A DNA stretch of 64,000 bases from Bacillus spongiae (GTDB lineage: Bacteria; Bacillota; Bacilli; Bacillales; Bacillaceae_K): contig NZ_JBBAXC010000002.1 of assembly GCF_037120725.1 (NCBI RefSeq), forward strand, positions 248,001 through 312,000, in the 5' to 3' direction. Below are positions 48,890-59,230 of this stretch, one piece after another. The position numbers were made by a program, and so were the translations under genes. Below the pieces are notes generated by a model that did not search any database, was not told the DNA's origin, and worked only from the letters and a program-made list of their open reading frames with translations. Every line of letters starts with the position of its first letter. Within the stretch, counting starts at the first letter, position 1.

Positions 48890-49792
48890 ATGAGCGTATT
48901 CATTAATAAAGATACAAAAGTAATGGTACAAGGTATTACAGGTTCAACAGCCCTATTTCATACTAAGCAAATGCTAGAGTATGGGACAAAAATTGTAGCA
49001 GGTGTTACTCCTGGTAAAGGAGGAACAGAAGCAGAAGGTGTACCAGTTTTTAACACAGTAGCTGAAGCAGTACAAGAAACAGGCGCAAATGTTTCAGTCA
49101 TTTATGTTCCTGCTCCATTTGCAGCAGACGCGATTATGGAGGCTGTAGATGCTGAATTAGATTTAGCGATTTGTATTACAGAACATATTCCTGTTCTAGA
49201 TATGGTAAAAGTAAAACGTTATATGGAAGGTAAGAAAACACGTCTTGTAGGACCAAACTGTCCTGGTGTGATTACTCCTGAAGAATGTAAAATTGGTATT
49301 ATGCCAGGTTACATTCATACAAAAGGTCATGTAGGCGTTGTTTCACGTTCTGGTACCTTAACATATGAAGCAGTACATCAGTTGTCTCAAACAGGGATTG
49401 GTCAATCAACAGCTGTTGGAATCGGTGGAGATCCAGTCAATGGAACGGATTTCATCGATGTTCTTAAAGCATTCAATGAAGATGAAGATACTTATGCTGT
49501 CATCATGATTGGTGAAATCGGAGGTACTGCTGAGGAAGAGGCTGCTCTGTGGGTAAAAGAAAATATGACTAAGCCAGTTGTAGGATTTATTGGCGGACGT
49601 ACTGCACCTCCTGGAAAACGTATGGGCCATGCTGGAGCTATTATCTCTGGTGGTAAAGGAACCGCTGATGAAAAAATTAGAGTAATGAATGAATGCGGAA
49701 TTGAAGTAGCCGACACGCCATCGGTTATGGGTGAAACGTTAATAAAAGTTCTTAAAGAAAAAGATCTTTTTGAAAAGTGTAAAACGCATTAA
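48890..49792 (+). CDS. sucD: Succinate-CoA ligase [ADP-forming] subunit alpha
   Basis: The CoA-binding and phosphohistidine-bearing chain, partner of SucC. The 300 residues have the CoA fold at the N-terminus ([20 protein letters not shown]), [20 protein letters not shown] in the middle, and the phospho-His loop [17 protein letters not shown]. It starts 18 bases after sucC behind AAGGCAGGGG. A hairpin follows its stop. Confidence 0.97.
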   Translation: MSVFINKDTKVMVQGITGSTALFHTKQMLEYGTKIVAGVTPGKGGTEAEGVPVFNTVAEAVQETGANVSVIYVPAPFAADAIMEAVDAELDLAICITEHIPVLDMVKVKRYMEGKKTRLVGPNCPGVITPEECKIGIMPGYIHTKGHVGVVSRSGTLTYEAVHQLSQTGIGQSTAVGIGGDPVNGTDFIDVLKAFNEDEDTYAVIMIGEIGGTAEEEAALWVKENMTKPVVGFIGGRTAPPGKRMGHAGAIISGGKGTADEKIRVMNECGIEVADTPSVMGETLIKVLKEKDLFEKCKTH

Positions 49793-49804
49793 GAAAGAGC
49801 TTCG

Positions 49805-49835
49805 AACAGTCCTTCTAATAGAAGGGCTGTTTCTA
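49805..49835 (+). terminator. Hairpin between sucD and dprA
   Basis: AACAGTCCTTC pairs with GAAGGGCTGTT (11 bp, one G-T pair) with a 5-base loop, followed by TCTATT. The weak T run suggests partial termination before dprA. Confidence 0.6.
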
Positions 49836-49853
49836 TTAAAAAGGAGGTTATTT

Positions 49854-50726
49854 ATGATTGATAAAAAACGATTTATTCATTTATTACATTGCCAAAGCTT
49901 AAGCTGGAAAAATATTTACTTCTATTTAAGAAAAGACCCTACTCTCATAAATTTATATTCCTCTTCAAATTCTTCATTACGTCAAGCTTTTCAACTTTCA
50001 ACAAGTAAATTTATCCAATTCCAAAGAGAACTAAATAGCTTTTCTCACAAAAAAACACTTCAAAGATATGAAGCAGATCGTATAAAAATAGTGACGATCT
50101 TTGATCAGGACTATCCCTTCCTTCTTAAGAACATTTTTCAACCCCCATGGGGACTTTTTTGTCAGGGAAATCTAGACCTTCTATCTAAGGGAAAGAGGTT
50201 GGCTGTTGTAGGGGCAAGAAATGCAAACGAATATGCAGAGCGTACACTAACAGAGCTACTCCCCCCATTAGTTCACCAAAATATTATCATTGTCAGTGGT
50301 CTAGCAACGGGTGTAGATACTTTTGCTCATAAGATGACAATAAAATTCAATGGCGACACAATTGCTGTATTAGGAGGAGGATTTAACCATATATATCCTA
50401 AGAAGAATGAGGTTTTGGCTAGAGAAATTGCTAATGATTACCTTCTTCTCAGTGAATATCCCCCAGATACAATGCCTAAAAAATGGCATTTCCCTGCAAG
50501 AAACCGCATTATAAGTGGATTATCAAAAGGAAGCTTAATTGTTCAAGCTGGTGCACGAAGTGGATCATTAATAACAGCTGAAATGGCGCTGAATGAAGGG
50601 AGAGATGTTTTTGCTATTCCAGGACCTATTCACCACCCCTTGTCTATTGGTACAAATAGTCTAATAAAACAAGGGGCAATACTTGTTCAAACTGCAGAGG
50701 ATATTTTGCAAGAAATGTCTGTATAA
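49854..50726 (+). CDS. dprA: DNA-processing protein DprA (Smf)
   Basis: Loads RecA on incoming single-stranded DNA during transformation. 290 residues from ATG 49854, behind the strong AAAGGAGG; the longer opening from 49770 overlaps the sucD end and the hairpin and is rejected. The Rossmann core has AVVGARNANEYAERT, IVSGLATGVDTFAHK, AVLGGGFNHIYPKKN, SEYPPDTMPKKWHFPARNRI and SGSLITAEMALNEGRDVFAIPG. The N-terminal part is short and less conserved. It precedes topA as in B. subtilis. Confidence 0.95.
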   Translation: MIDKKRFIHLLHCQSLSWKNIYFYLRKDPTLINLYSSSNSSLRQAFQLSTSKFIQFQRELNSFSHKKTLQRYEADRIKIVTIFDQDYPFLLKNIFQPPWGLFCQGNLDLLSKGKRLAVVGARNANEYAERTLTELLPPLVHQNIIIVSGLATGVDTFAHKMTIKFNGDTIAVLGGGFNHIYPKKNEVLAREIANDYLLLSEYPPDTMPKKWHFPARNRIISGLSKGSLIVQAGARSGSLITAEMALNEGRDVFAIPGPIHHPLSIGTNSLIKQGAILVQTAEDILQEMSV

Positions 50727-50893
50727 TGTAGTTAAAAGTAGATTTTTCCATAAATTTTTCACAAAAAGGTTGCAATTATTCATAATCTGTTATACATTTT
50801 GCAACAGAAGTTATTTGAGGTCGAAGACCAAGAATGAATGAAAAAATAGTTGTCCTAACTTGTAAACGTTGTCACTCAGAGCTCATATTATAT

Positions 50894-50922
50894 TTGACAA
50901 AGAGATTGAAGACATTTAATAT
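50894..50922 (+). promoter_or_regulatory. SigA promoter of topA
   Basis: A perfect -35 TTGACA (50894-50899), a 17-bp spacer and TAATAT (50917-50922), 46 bp upstream of the topA start. It is the best-matching promoter in the window. Confidence 0.8.
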
Positions 50923-50967
50923 TTATTCTTGAATATTCAGTATATTTACCTCTAAGGAGGACTTTGC

Positions 50968-53040
50968 ATGTCAGATTATTTAGTGATTGTAGAATCACCC
51001 GCAAAAGCGAAAACAATTGAGAAATATTTAGGTAAAAGATATAAAGTTCGTGCGTCTATGGGGCATGTCCGTGATTTACCAAAAAGCCAGATGGGCGTTG
51101 ATACTGAGCATGGATTTGAGCCTAAGTACATTACCATCCGAGGCAAAGGACCTGTGTTAAAGGAATTAAAAACGGCAGCAAAAAAAGCGAAGAAAATTTA
51201 TCTTGCAGCTGACCCTGATCGTGAAGGGGAAGCTATTGCTTGGCATTTAGCCCATAGTTTAGACATAGAGACAAGCAGTGATTGTCGCGTTGTCTTTAAT
51301 GAGATTACAAAGGATGCCATTAAAGAGTCCTTTAAGCAGCCACGTGCGATTGATATGGATCTTGTTGATGCACAACAAGCACGTCGTATTTTAGACCGAT
51401 TAGTAGGGTATAATATTAGCCCCTTACTATGGAAGAAAATAAAAAAAGGGTTGAGTGCAGGAAGAGTTCAATCGGTTGCACTACGCTTAATAATTGACCG
51501 TGAAAATGAAATTAGCCAATTTCAACCTGAAGAGTATTGGACGATTAATGGAGCCTTTACAAAAAATAAGGAATCATTCAACGCTACATTTTATGGATTA
51601 AATGGGAAGAAATTAGCGTTGAAGAGTGAACAAGAGGTTAAAGATGTATTAGCAAAACTAAAGCAAGATTATTTCGAAGTATCAAAGGTGACGAAAAGGG
51701 AGCGAAAGCGAAATCCTGCTCCACCTTTTACGACCTCATCCTTACAACAAGAAGCAGCAAGAAAATTAAATTTTAGAGCGAAGAAAACAATGATGTTAGC
51801 TCAACAACTTTATGAAGGAATTGATTTAGGAAAACAAGGTACGATAGGTCTTATTACTTACATGAGAACAGATTCGACAAGAACTTCTGAAACCGCTCAG
51901 AAGGAAGCCGCAGGCTATGTTGAATCAAGCTATGGAAAAGAGTACACTAAGCCATCATCAGGAGGAGGCTCCCAAGGGAAAACACAGGATGCCCATGAAG
52001 CGATTCGTCCTACAAGTGTTTTACGAGAGCCTCAATCGTTAAAGGAATTTTTATCAAGAGACCAACTACGTTTGTACAAGTTAATATGGGAACGGTTTGT
52101 GGCGAGCCAAATGACACCAGCCATAATGGATACTTTATCAGTCGACCTTATGAATGGGGATGTTCAATTTAGAGCAAACGGTTCAAAAGTGAAGTTCCCA
52201 GGATTTATGAAAGTATATGTTGAAGGAAATGATGACCAAAAAGAAGAAAAAGAAAATTGGTTGCCTAGTCTTGAAAATGGTGATAAAGTTAACACGGATG
52301 AAATAGACCCAAAACAACACTTCACCCAACCTCCACCACGGTTTACGGAGGCACGACTTGTCAAAACATTGGAAGAGCTAGGGATTGGTCGACCTTCTAC
52401 GTATGCCCCAACCTTAGATACAATCCAAAAACGCGGGTACGTCTCTCTTGATAATAAGAGGTTTGTTCCTACTGAATTAGGTACGATTGTTCATGAAGTC
52501 ATGGCGGAGTATTTTCCAGATGTTTTAGATGTAGAGTTTACTGCGAAAATGGAAAAATCCTTGGATGAAGTAGAAGAAGGAAAAATGCAGTGGAATTCAA
52601 TTATTGATGAATTTTATCAAGACTTCTATCAACATCTTTCAAAAGCAGAGGCGGAAATGGAGAAAATTGAAATAAAACCCGAATTTGCTGGCGAAGATTG
52701 TGAACTTTGTGGAAGTCCAATGGTATATAAAATGGGAAGATACGGAAAATTTATGGCGTGTAGTAATTTTCCAGATTGTCGAAATACGAAGCCAATTATA
52801 AAGGAAATTGGTGTGAAATGTCCTGACTGTGAAGAGGGCAGTATTATTGAAAGGAAAACAAAAAAGAAAAGAATTTTTTATGGCTGTAACCAATATCCAC
52901 AATGTGAGTTCCTTTCTTGGGATAAACCAATTGATCGTAAATGTCCAAAATGTGAAAGTTTATTAGTTGAGAAAAAACTAAAAAAAGGCAATCAAGTTCA
53001 ATGTACCCAATGTGATTATAAGGAAGATGCACAACAATAA
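50968..53040 (+). CDS. topA: DNA topoisomerase I
   Basis: Type IA enzyme that relaxes negative supercoils. The 690 residues start with a TOPRIM domain ([17 protein letters not shown], and [13 protein letters not shown] with its acidic triad). The active-site Tyr is in [12 protein letters not shown]. Three C-terminal zinc ribbons are visible, with cysteine pairs CELC...CSNFPDC, CPDC...CNQYPQC and CPKC...CTQC at about 575-688. The ATG follows AAGGAGG. Confidence 0.98.
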   Translation: MSDYLVIVESPAKAKTIEKYLGKRYKVRASMGHVRDLPKSQMGVDTEHGFEPKYITIRGKGPVLKELKTAAKKAKKIYLAADPDREGEAIAWHLAHSLDIETSSDCRVVFNEITKDAIKESFKQPRAIDMDLVDAQQARRILDRLVGYNISPLLWKKIKKGLSAGRVQSVALRLIIDRENEISQFQPEEYWTINGAFTKNKESFNATFYGLNGKKLALKSEQEVKDVLAKLKQDYFEVSKVTKRERKRNPAPPFTTSSLQQEAARKLNFRAKKTMMLAQQLYEGIDLGKQGTIGLITYMRTDSTRTSETAQKEAAGYVESSYGKEYTKPSSGGGSQGKTQDAHEAIRPTSVLREPQSLKEFLSRDQLRLYKLIWERFVASQMTPAIMDTLSVDLMNGDVQFRANGSKVKFPGFMKVYVEGNDDQKEEKENWLPSLENGDKVNTDEIDPKQHFTQPPPRFTEARLVKTLEELGIGRPSTYAPTLDTIQKRGYVSLDNKRFVPTELGTIVHEVMAEYFPDVLDVEFTAKMEKSLDEVEEGKMQWNSIIDEFYQDFYQHLSKAEAEMEKIEIKPEFAGEDCELCGSPMVYKMGRYGKFMACSNFPDCRNTKPIIKEIGVKCPDCEEGSIIERKTKKKRIFYGCNQYPQCEFLSWDKPIDRKCPKCESLLVEKKLKKGNQVQCTQCDYKEDAQQ

Positions 53041-53046
53041 GTCGGT

Positions 53047-53078
53047 GAGGGTGAGCGTCTAGCTCACTCTTTCTGTTT
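53047..53078 (+). terminator. Candidate terminator after topA
   Basis: AGGGTGAGC pairs with GCTCACTCT (one G-T) with a 5-base loop, followed by TTCTGTTT. It lies seven bases past the topA stop. The T tail is interrupted. Confidence 0.6.
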
Positions 53079-53221
53079 GGAAACGGTAATTTTCAAATCA
53101 TAACCAGAAGTTCAAACATTTGAAACTATTAAATTTCTTGTGATGAAAGGTAAAATGCTTTACGAAAAAGGCAAGACTAGAGGATAATGAACAATAGACA
53201 GTTAGATGGAGGGTTTACTAC

Positions 53222-54526
53222 ATGGCAGGTAGCGTAAATGTAATAGGAGCTGGGCTAGCGGGAAGTGAAGCAGCTTGGCAGTTAGCAAATAAAGGGATTC
53301 AAGTGAAACTATATGAAATGAGACCAATTAGGCAAACACCTGCTCACCATACGGATAAATTTGCTGAGCTTGTTTGCTCCAACTCGTTACGAGCTAACAC
53401 GTTAACAAACGCTGTTGGTGTTTTAAAAGAAGAGATGAGAAAACTTAATTCGGTTATTATAGCTGCTGCAGATGATTGCGCAGTACCAGCGGGCGGAGCA
53501 TTAGCAGTAGACCGTCATGAATTTGCTAAGAATGTAACTGAGAGAGTGAAGGGGCATCCTAACGTAACGGTCATTAATGAAGAGGTGAAGGAGATTCCAA
53601 CCGGAACCACTATTATTGCAACAGGGCCGTTAACAAGTGAAACTTTATCAGATGATCTTCGTAAATTAACAGGAGAAGATTATTTATATTTTTATGATGC
53701 AGCTGCTCCTATTCTTGAAAAAGATAGCATAAATATGGATAAGGTTTATTTAAAATCGCGCTATGATAAAGGGGAAGCAGCGTATTTAAATTGCCCTATG
53801 ACAGAAGAAGAATTTGAACGTTTTTATGAGGCTTTAATTTCAGCTGAAACCGTACCTTTAAAGGAGTTTGAGAAGGAGGTATTCTTTGAAGGATGTATGC
53901 CAATTGAAGTAATGGCTAATCGTGGGAAGAAAACGATGCTATTTGGTCCAATGAAGCCTGTGGGATTAGAAGATCCTAAAACAGGAAAACGTCCTTACGC
54001 CGTAGTTCAGCTAAGGCAAGATGATGCAGCAGGAACCCTTTATAATATTGTCGGATTTCAGACACATTTAAAATGGGGCCCACAAAAAGAGGTAATTAGA
54101 CTCATTCCTGGTTTAGAAAATGCAGAAATTGTTCGTTATGGTGTGATGCATCGTAATACATTTATTAATTCACCAAAGGTTTTAAAACCTACGTACCAGT
54201 TTAATAACCGTGAGGATTTATTTTTTGCTGGTCAAATGACAGGAGTAGAGGGGTATGTAGAATCTGCAGCAAGCGGGTTGGTTGCTGGCCTCAATGCTGC
54301 TCGTTTAGCAACAGGACAACAGCCAGTAGAGTTCCCTCACGAAACAGCTATTGGAAGTATGGCGAGATACATTACGACAGCGAATGCGAAAAATTTCCAA
54401 CCGATGAATGCTAATTTTGGACTTTTCCCTGCATTACCGAAAAAGATTAAGAACAAACAAGAACGAAATGAAGCACATGCTAATAGGGCGTTAGAAACAA
54501 TTCAGAACTTTGTGAAAAAAGTGTGA
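53222..54526 (+). CDS. trmFO: Methylenetetrahydrofolate-tRNA-(uracil-5-)-methyltransferase
   Basis: A folate- and FAD-dependent enzyme that makes m5U54 (ribothymidine) in tRNA T-loops; formerly Gid. The 434 residues start with the FAD loop [19 protein letters not shown]. The catalytic cysteines are in LNCPMTEEE and [28 protein letters not shown] marks the C-terminal FAD site. GGAGGG precedes the ATG. It lies between topA and xerC, as in B. subtilis. Confidence 0.97.
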   Translation: MAGSVNVIGAGLAGSEAAWQLANKGIQVKLYEMRPIRQTPAHHTDKFAELVCSNSLRANTLTNAVGVLKEEMRKLNSVIIAAADDCAVPAGGALAVDRHEFAKNVTERVKGHPNVTVINEEVKEIPTGTTIIATGPLTSETLSDDLRKLTGEDYLYFYDAAAPILEKDSINMDKVYLKSRYDKGEAAYLNCPMTEEEFERFYEALISAETVPLKEFEKEVFFEGCMPIEVMANRGKKTMLFGPMKPVGLEDPKTGKRPYAVVQLRQDDAAGTLYNIVGFQTHLKWGPQKEVIRLIPGLENAEIVRYGVMHRNTFINSPKVLKPTYQFNNREDLFFAGQMTGVEGYVESAASGLVAGLNAARLATGQQPVEFPHETAIGSMARYITTANAKNFQPMNANFGLFPALPKKIKNKQERNEAHANRALETIQNFVKKV

Positions 54527-54532
54527 TATTCA

Positions 54533-54561
54533 TTGCAACCTAGTATCTTGTATGATAATAT
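54533..54561 (+). promoter_or_regulatory. Promoter of the xerC-hslV-hslU-codY operon
   Basis: TTGCAA at 54533-54538, a 17-bp spacer, and TAATAT at 54556-54561 with TG at the extended -10 position (TGATAATAT). It sits in the trmFO-xerC gap, 28 bp before xerC. Confidence 0.7.
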
Positions 54562-54588
54562 TGAAAAGCCTTAGCGAGGTGATATATC

Positions 54589-55488
54589 GTGAAAGAAGCA
54601 TATACACAACAACTATCACAATTTATTCAATATTTAAAGGTTGAGAGAAATTATTCTCACCATACAATTCACCAGTATGAAAGCGATTTAAAGGAATTTC
54701 TGCAATTTTTATTAAGAGAGAATATTCATACTATTGGGGACGTACAGTATTTTGAAGCAAGGGTCTATCTAACGGAACTGTATGAACGAAAAAGTGCTAG
54801 AAATACAGTAGCTAGAAAGATCTCTTGCTTAAGAAGTTTTTATAAATATTTTATGAGAGAAAAACAGGTAATAGAAAACCCTTTCTCCCTTGTTCATCAT
54901 CCTAAGGAAGAAAAGAGGCTACCTCAATTCTTCTATGAGGAAGAAATGGAAAAACTATTTACGATTTGTCAAGGAACGGAGCCTTTACAACAACGGAATT
55001 TGGCCTTATTTGAATTACTTTATGCGACAGGTATACGGGTAAGTGAATGTGCTGGGATTCAATTGAATGATTTGGATCGTTCAAGGTCAATATTATTAGT
55101 AAGAGGAAAAGGAAATAAGGAAAGGTATGTCCCTGTCGGGAGTTTTGCTTTAGACGCAATGGAATCCTATTTAAGTCATGCACGCCCATTGCTGATGGGG
55201 GAAGAAAAACATTCCTATATGTTTGTAAATTTTCGCGGTAAGGCAATAACCACTGGGGGAATACGCCATATTCTTAATGATATTGTGACTAAGGCATCTA
55301 TAAATGAAAAAATTCACCCACATATGTTGCGCCATACCTTTGCAACACATTTATTAAATAACGGCGCTGATTTAAGGTCTGTTCAAGAATTGTTAGGTCA
55401 TTCACACCTTTCTTCAACGCAAATATACACTCATGTGACGAAGGAACATTTGCGAAATACGTACATGGCTTATCATCCACGAGCTTAA
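54589..55488 (+). CDS. xerC: Tyrosine recombinase XerC (CodV)
   Basis: With XerD it resolves chromosome dimers at dif. The 299 residues have the N-terminal SAM-like core-binding domain (about 8-90) and a catalytic domain with all six residues: R in ATGIRVSE, K in RGKGNKER, H-x-x-R in HMLRHTFA, H in LGHSHLS and the nucleophile Tyr in STQIYTHV. The GTG start at 54589 follows GCGAGGTGAT. The position before clpQ-clpY-codY identifies it as CodV/XerC rather than XerD. Confidence 0.95.
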   Translation: MKEAYTQQLSQFIQYLKVERNYSHHTIHQYESDLKEFLQFLLRENIHTIGDVQYFEARVYLTELYERKSARNTVARKISCLRSFYKYFMREKQVIENPFSLVHHPKEEKRLPQFFYEEEMEKLFTICQGTEPLQQRNLALFELLYATGIRVSECAGIQLNDLDRSRSILLVRGKGNKERYVPVGSFALDAMESYLSHARPLLMGEEKHSYMFVNFRGKAITTGGIRHILNDIVTKASINEKIHPHMLRHTFATHLLNNGADLRSVQELLGHSHLSSTQIYTHVTKEHLRNTYMAYHPRA

Positions 55489-55509
55489 GATAATAGAGGA
55501 GGAGTACTG

Positions 55510-56052
55510 TTGGAACAATTTCACGCGACTACTATCTTTGCCATACAACATAATGGAAGAAATGCAATGTCTGGTGACGGGCAAGTTACTTTAGGGAATG
55601 CAGTGGTTATGAAGCACAAGGCAAAAAAAGTGAGGAAATTGTATAATGGCAAAGTTATAGCTGGATTTGCTGGCTCAGTAGCTGATGCTTTTACTTTGTT
55701 TGAGCTGTTTGAGGGCAAGCTAGAAGAGTATAATGGGAACATTAAACGAGCGGCTGTTGAACTGGCGAAGCAATGGCGAAGTGATAAAATGCTGCGACAG
55801 TTAGAGGCAATGTTGATTGTAATGAATCAAACAAATATCCTTCTTGTCTCTGGAACAGGTGAAGTAATTGAACCTGATGATGGCATTCTAGCCATTGGTT
55901 CTGGTGGGAATTATGCTCTTTCAGCAGGTAGAGCTTTAAAGCAGCACGCAGGTGATAATTTAACCGCAAGGGAAATCGCTGAAGCGGCCTTAAACATTGC
56001 AGCAGACATTTGTGTGTATACCAATTCTAATATTATTGTAGAAGAACTATAA
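55510..56052 (+). CDS. hslV: ATP-dependent protease peptidase subunit HslV (ClpQ)
   Basis: The proteolytic chamber of the HslUV (ClpYQ) protease. 180 residues from TTG 55510, behind GGAGGAG. The conserved [24 protein letters not shown] begins at residue 6, so the presumed catalytic Thr is T7 after removal of a short leader. B. subtilis ClpQ instead exposes an N-terminal Ser; here residue 2 is Glu. [14 protein letters not shown] and the DGILAIG metal region are intact. Confidence 0.95.
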   Translation: MEQFHATTIFAIQHNGRNAMSGDGQVTLGNAVVMKHKAKKVRKLYNGKVIAGFAGSVADAFTLFELFEGKLEEYNGNIKRAAVELAKQWRSDKMLRQLEAMLIVMNQTNILLVSGTGEVIEPDDGILAIGSGGNYALSAGRALKQHAGDNLTAREIAEAALNIAADICVYTNSNIIVEEL

Positions 56053-56066
56053 AAGGAGTGAGTGGA

Positions 56067-57473
56067 ATGGAAAATGAGAAGAACTTAACTCCCCGACAAA
56101 TAGTTGATCGGTTAGATCAATATATTGTAGGTCAAGATGAGGCGAAGAAATCAGTAGCTGTAGCATTGAGAAATCGATATCGAAGAAGCTTACTAGAAGA
56201 AAAGCTTCAAGAGGAAATCCAACCTAAAAATATATTGATGATGGGACCAACAGGTGTTGGAAAAACAGAAATTGCAAGGAGAATTGCTAAACTAGTTCAT
56301 GCACCATTTATTAAAGTTGAGGCGACAAAATTTACCGAGGTTGGTTATGTAGGTCGAGACGTTGAATCGATGGTCAGGGATTTAGTAGAAACTTCTGTGC
56401 GGTTAGTGAAAGAAGAGAAGATGCAAAATGTTAAAGAACGCGCTCAGGAGAATGCAAATAATCGATTGATCGAATTACTTGTTCCATCAGCAAAAAAGAA
56501 TACTAATATAAAAAATCCATTCGAAATGATCTTTGGTAATAATCAAACTACAGATGAAACTATAGAAGAAGATAAAGAAGAAGCCTCTATCTTTCAAAAG
56601 CGTAAAGCAGTTGAAACGAAGCTTGCCAAAGGGGAGCTTGAAAATGAATGGATTTCGGTAGAAGTTGAGGAGCAACAGCCGTCCATGTTTGATATGCTAC
56701 AAGGTTCTGGGATGGAACAAATGGGTATGAACATGCAGGATGCGCTGAGTAGCTTTATGCCGAAAAAGAAGAAGAAGAGAAAGTTAAAAGTGAAGGAAGC
56801 AAGAAAAGTTCTTACAAACGAAGAAGCTCAGAAGTTAATTGATATGGATGAAGTGACATCTGAAGGGGTTAGAAGAGCAGAACAATCAGGGATTATCTTT
56901 ATTGATGAAATTGATAAAATTGCGAGCAAAAGTTCATCACAATCTTCTGCTGATGTCTCAAGAGAAGGTGTTCAACGCGATATTTTACCTGTTGTAGAAG
57001 GGTCAACAATTGTCACAAAATACGGGTCTGTTAAGACGGATCACGTTTTATTTATTGCAGCAGGAGCCTTTCATATTGCAAAACCCTCTGACTTGATTCC
57101 TGAACTACAAGGGCGTTTTCCAATTCGTGTAGAGCTTCAAAAGCTTTCTGTCGAAGACTTTGTTCGGATTTTAGTAGAACCAGACAATGCGATTGTAAAA
57201 CAATATATCGCATTAATTGAAACAGAAGGTATACAAATAGAATTTTCTGACGATGCTATTCGTAGAATGGCTGAAATAGCATTTGAAGTAAACCAAAACA
57301 CAGATAATATCGGTGCTAGAAGGTTACATACAATCATGGAAAAACTACTTGAGGATTTATCATTTGAAGCACCTGAAATCTCTATGGAGAAAGTTGAGAT
57401 TACACCACAGTATGTTGATTCAAAGCTAGGAAAAATATCAAAGAATAAAGACTTAAGTGAATTTATTTTATAA
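56067..57473 (+). CDS. hslU: ATP-dependent protease ATPase subunit HslU (ClpY)
   Basis: The AAA+ unfoldase of HslUV. 468 residues from ATG 56067, which fits AAAGGAGTG better than the GTG nine bases earlier. Walker [14 protein letters not shown], Walker [10 protein letters not shown], a charged I-domain (about 110-240) rich in E/K and Q, sensor-2 [15 protein letters not shown] and the conserved C-terminal tail. It starts 14 bases after hslV and precedes codY, as in B. subtilis. Confidence 0.97.
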   Translation: MENEKNLTPRQIVDRLDQYIVGQDEAKKSVAVALRNRYRRSLLEEKLQEEIQPKNILMMGPTGVGKTEIARRIAKLVHAPFIKVEATKFTEVGYVGRDVESMVRDLVETSVRLVKEEKMQNVKERAQENANNRLIELLVPSAKKNTNIKNPFEMIFGNNQTTDETIEEDKEEASIFQKRKAVETKLAKGELENEWISVEVEEQQPSMFDMLQGSGMEQMGMNMQDALSSFMPKKKKKRKLKVKEARKVLTNEEAQKLIDMDEVTSEGVRRAEQSGIIFIDEIDKIASKSSSQSSADVSREGVQRDILPVVEGSTIVTKYGSVKTDHVLFIAAGAFHIAKPSDLIPELQGRFPIRVELQKLSVEDFVRILVEPDNAIVKQYIALIETEGIQIEFSDDAIRRMAEIAFEVNQNTDNIGARRLHTIMEKLLEDLSFEAPEISMEKVEITPQYVDSKLGKISKNKDLSEFIL

Positions 57474-57510
57474 TGCATAAAGACTTACGATACGTTTAGG
57501 AGGATTTAAG

Positions 57511-58290
57511 ATGAATTTATTAAATAAGACAAGAAAAATTAATGCAATGTTACAAAAAGCAGCGGGAAAACCAGTGAATTTCAAAGAAATGTCAGAGACA
57601 TTATCTAGTGTCATTGAGGCAAATGTATTTGTTGTTAGTAGAAGAGGAAAATTACTTGGATTTGCTGTCAATCAGCAAATTGAAAATGAGCGAATGAAGC
57701 AAATGCTTGAGGATCGTCAATTTCCAGAAGAATACACAAATAATTTATTTAACATTTCAGAGACATCATCTAATTTAAATGTAGAGAGTGAATACACGGC
57801 ATTTCCTGTAGAAAATAAAGAGTTTTTCAAAAATGGTTTAACTACTATTGTCCCAATTATTGGTGGGGGAGAGCGACTAGGTACATTGATCCTTGCTCGT
57901 TTAGCAGCAAGCTTTGAGGATGATGATTTAATTTTAGGTGAATATGGTGCTACAGTTGTAGGAATGGAGATATTAAGAGAAAAAGCAGAAGAAATTGAAG
58001 AGGAAGCACGAAGTAAAGCAGTTGTCCAAATGGCCATTTCTTCCCTTTCTTATAGTGAGCTAGAGGCAATTGAGCATATTTTTGAAGAATTAGATGGAAA
58101 TGAAGGTTTACTAGTTGCCTCTAAAATTGCTGACCGTGTTGGAATCACACGTTCTGTTATCGTCAATGCACTTCGTAAATTAGAGAGTGCGGGCGTTATC
58201 GAGTCACGCTCACTTGGGATGAAAGGAACCTATATTAAAGTACTAAATAATAAATTTTTACTTGAATTAGATAAATTAAAAACAAACTAA
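57511..58290 (+). CDS. codY: GTP-sensing transcriptional pleiotropic repressor CodY
   Basis: Global regulator that represses stationary-phase, amino-acid and often motility or competence genes when GTP and branched-chain amino acids are high. 259 residues: an N-terminal GAF ligand domain (about 1-155) and a C-terminal winged helix-turn-helix with [21 protein letters not shown] and the wing [23 protein letters not shown] precedes ATG 57511. The gene ends at a strong hairpin before a long intergenic region. Confidence 0.97.
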   Translation: MNLLNKTRKINAMLQKAAGKPVNFKEMSETLSSVIEANVFVVSRRGKLLGFAVNQQIENERMKQMLEDRQFPEEYTNNLFNISETSSNLNVESEYTAFPVENKEFFKNGLTTIVPIIGGGERLGTLILARLAASFEDDDLILGEYGATVVGMEILREKAEEIEEEARSKAVVQMAISSLSYSELEAIEHIFEELDGNEGLLVASKIADRVGITRSVIVNALRKLESAGVIESRSLGMKGTYIKVLNNKFLLELDKLKTN

Positions 58291-58295
58291 TAAAA

Positions 58296-58330
58296 AGAAG
58301 AGGCGCTATGCGCCTCTTCTATTATATTTT
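58296..58330 (+). terminator. Intrinsic terminator of codY
   Basis: A perfect 11-bp GC-rich stem, AGAAGAGGCGC with GCGCCTCTTCT, and a 3-base loop, then ATTATATTTT. It starts five bases after the codY stop. Confidence 0.85.
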
Positions 58331-58492
58331 ATAGGTAAAACGTCCTTCTTTTGAATGTACTATGACTATAAATACATAAATGAAGGAATGAAATTGAGAT
58401 TATTTAAATTGTTATTACTTAATATTAGAAATAAATAAGTTATTGGAAGTATAATATTTATTACAAAAATCGACAAATATTTAGTTTTTGGG

Positions 58493-58524
58493 AACACTAG
58501 CTAATTTTTTAGCTGGTGTTTTTA
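58493..58524 (+). terminator. Orphan terminator-like hairpin
   Basis: AACACTAGCTAA pairs with TTAGCTGGTGTT (12 bp, one G-T) with a TTTT loop, then TTTA. No intact gene ends near it, so it may mark an eroded gene. Confidence 0.55.
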
Positions 58525-59084
58525 CATTAACCCATTGAAAGGAACAGGGCTTTAATGTCCTGGAGTTCTCTTCTGTTTGACGGTGGTTTATTGTTTCATT
58601 AAGAGGTTTTTACGATCTTAACTAGGTGGCATAAAAGAAGGAGTATAGAATGGTTTCAGGGTAGTTTTATCGATAAGCATGGTGAATACTATCAGTTTTT
58701 AAGGTATACATCTATATGTTCGTATGAAGAATTATTCTTCATATTGTGAGAACTTGCTTCGTCATCACTGTACTGTAAAGAAGTTTAGGAAGTAAGCGGG
58801 GGATTGATGATAGTTAGGGAGTTAAAAAGGGTGAAGTGGAATTTGATGGAGAAAGAAGAGGAAATAAGAAAGAAGCCTTTTGCTTTTTTAGAAAAGACCA
58901 TTGAACTATGAGCTATGAAGATGAAATGGATGGTTAAAATAGAGGATTTTATGAGAAAAATCAGCAAATAATCTTAATAACTAGATATAGAAAAGATGGA
59001 TTTTAAAGGAAGAATTGGAATACTCAGATAATAATTGAATTGTCTAACTATGTCGAATAATCGAACTATGACAAAAGTCTTACA

Positions 59085-59131
59085 ATGTGAAAATAGGCTG
59101 ATTTTCACATATAAAATAGCTCTTTTCACAT
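59085..59131 (+). promoter_or_regulatory. Repeated TTTTCACAT elements upstream of flgB
   Basis: A perfect inverted repeat, ATGTGAAAAT (59085-59094) with ATTTTCACAT (59101-59110), six bases apart, followed by a third half-site TTTTCACAT at 59123-59131. The two direct copies are 21 bases apart, two helical turns. This suggests a dimeric regulator site above the flagellar promoter. The regulator is unknown. Confidence 0.5.
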
Positions 59132-59169
59132 AGACAGTCGATTATATTAACATTACAATAGTTAGTAAG

Positions 59170-59197
59170 TTTTCATTTTATTTGTCAGATTTACAAT
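59170..59197 (+). promoter_or_regulatory. Candidate SigA promoter of the fla/che operon
   Basis: TTTTCA at 59170-59175 and TACAAT at 59192-59197, separated by 16 bp, 34 bp upstream of the flgB start. A SigD promoter, expected from B. subtilis, was not recognised. Confidence 0.4.
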
Positions 59198-59230
59198 AAA
59201 TTCGTCAGTTCTTGGAAAGAGGTGAAAACC

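Larger units (their letters stand above)
58331..59169. other. Non-coding, partly decayed intergenic region before the fla/che operon
   Basis: About 840 bases with no gene I can support. A hairpin at 58493-58520 looks like the terminator of a lost gene. A 44-codon coding-like fragment around 58617-58748 (RWHKRRSIEWFQGSFIDKHG) lacks a start, and a 34-codon frame at 58807 has no family match. B. subtilis has a much shorter codY-flgB gap. Confidence 0.5.

Noticed and set aside
58807-58911. 34-codon frame resembling a Spo0E-like small phosphatase
   Set aside because: It is charged and helical, but the SxxxD Spo0E signature is missing and there is no convincing start context.
59085-59110. Crp/Fnr-type site upstream of flgB (TGTGA...TCACA)
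   Set aside because: Crp/Fnr sites have TGTGA and TCACA separated by six bases. Here the two are 14 bases apart, so it is kept only as an unassigned repeat.
59041-59221. SigD promoter for the fla/che operon
   Set aside because: I looked for TAAA with about 15 bases to GCCGATAA. TAAA occurs near 59112, but the box at the right distance does not match.
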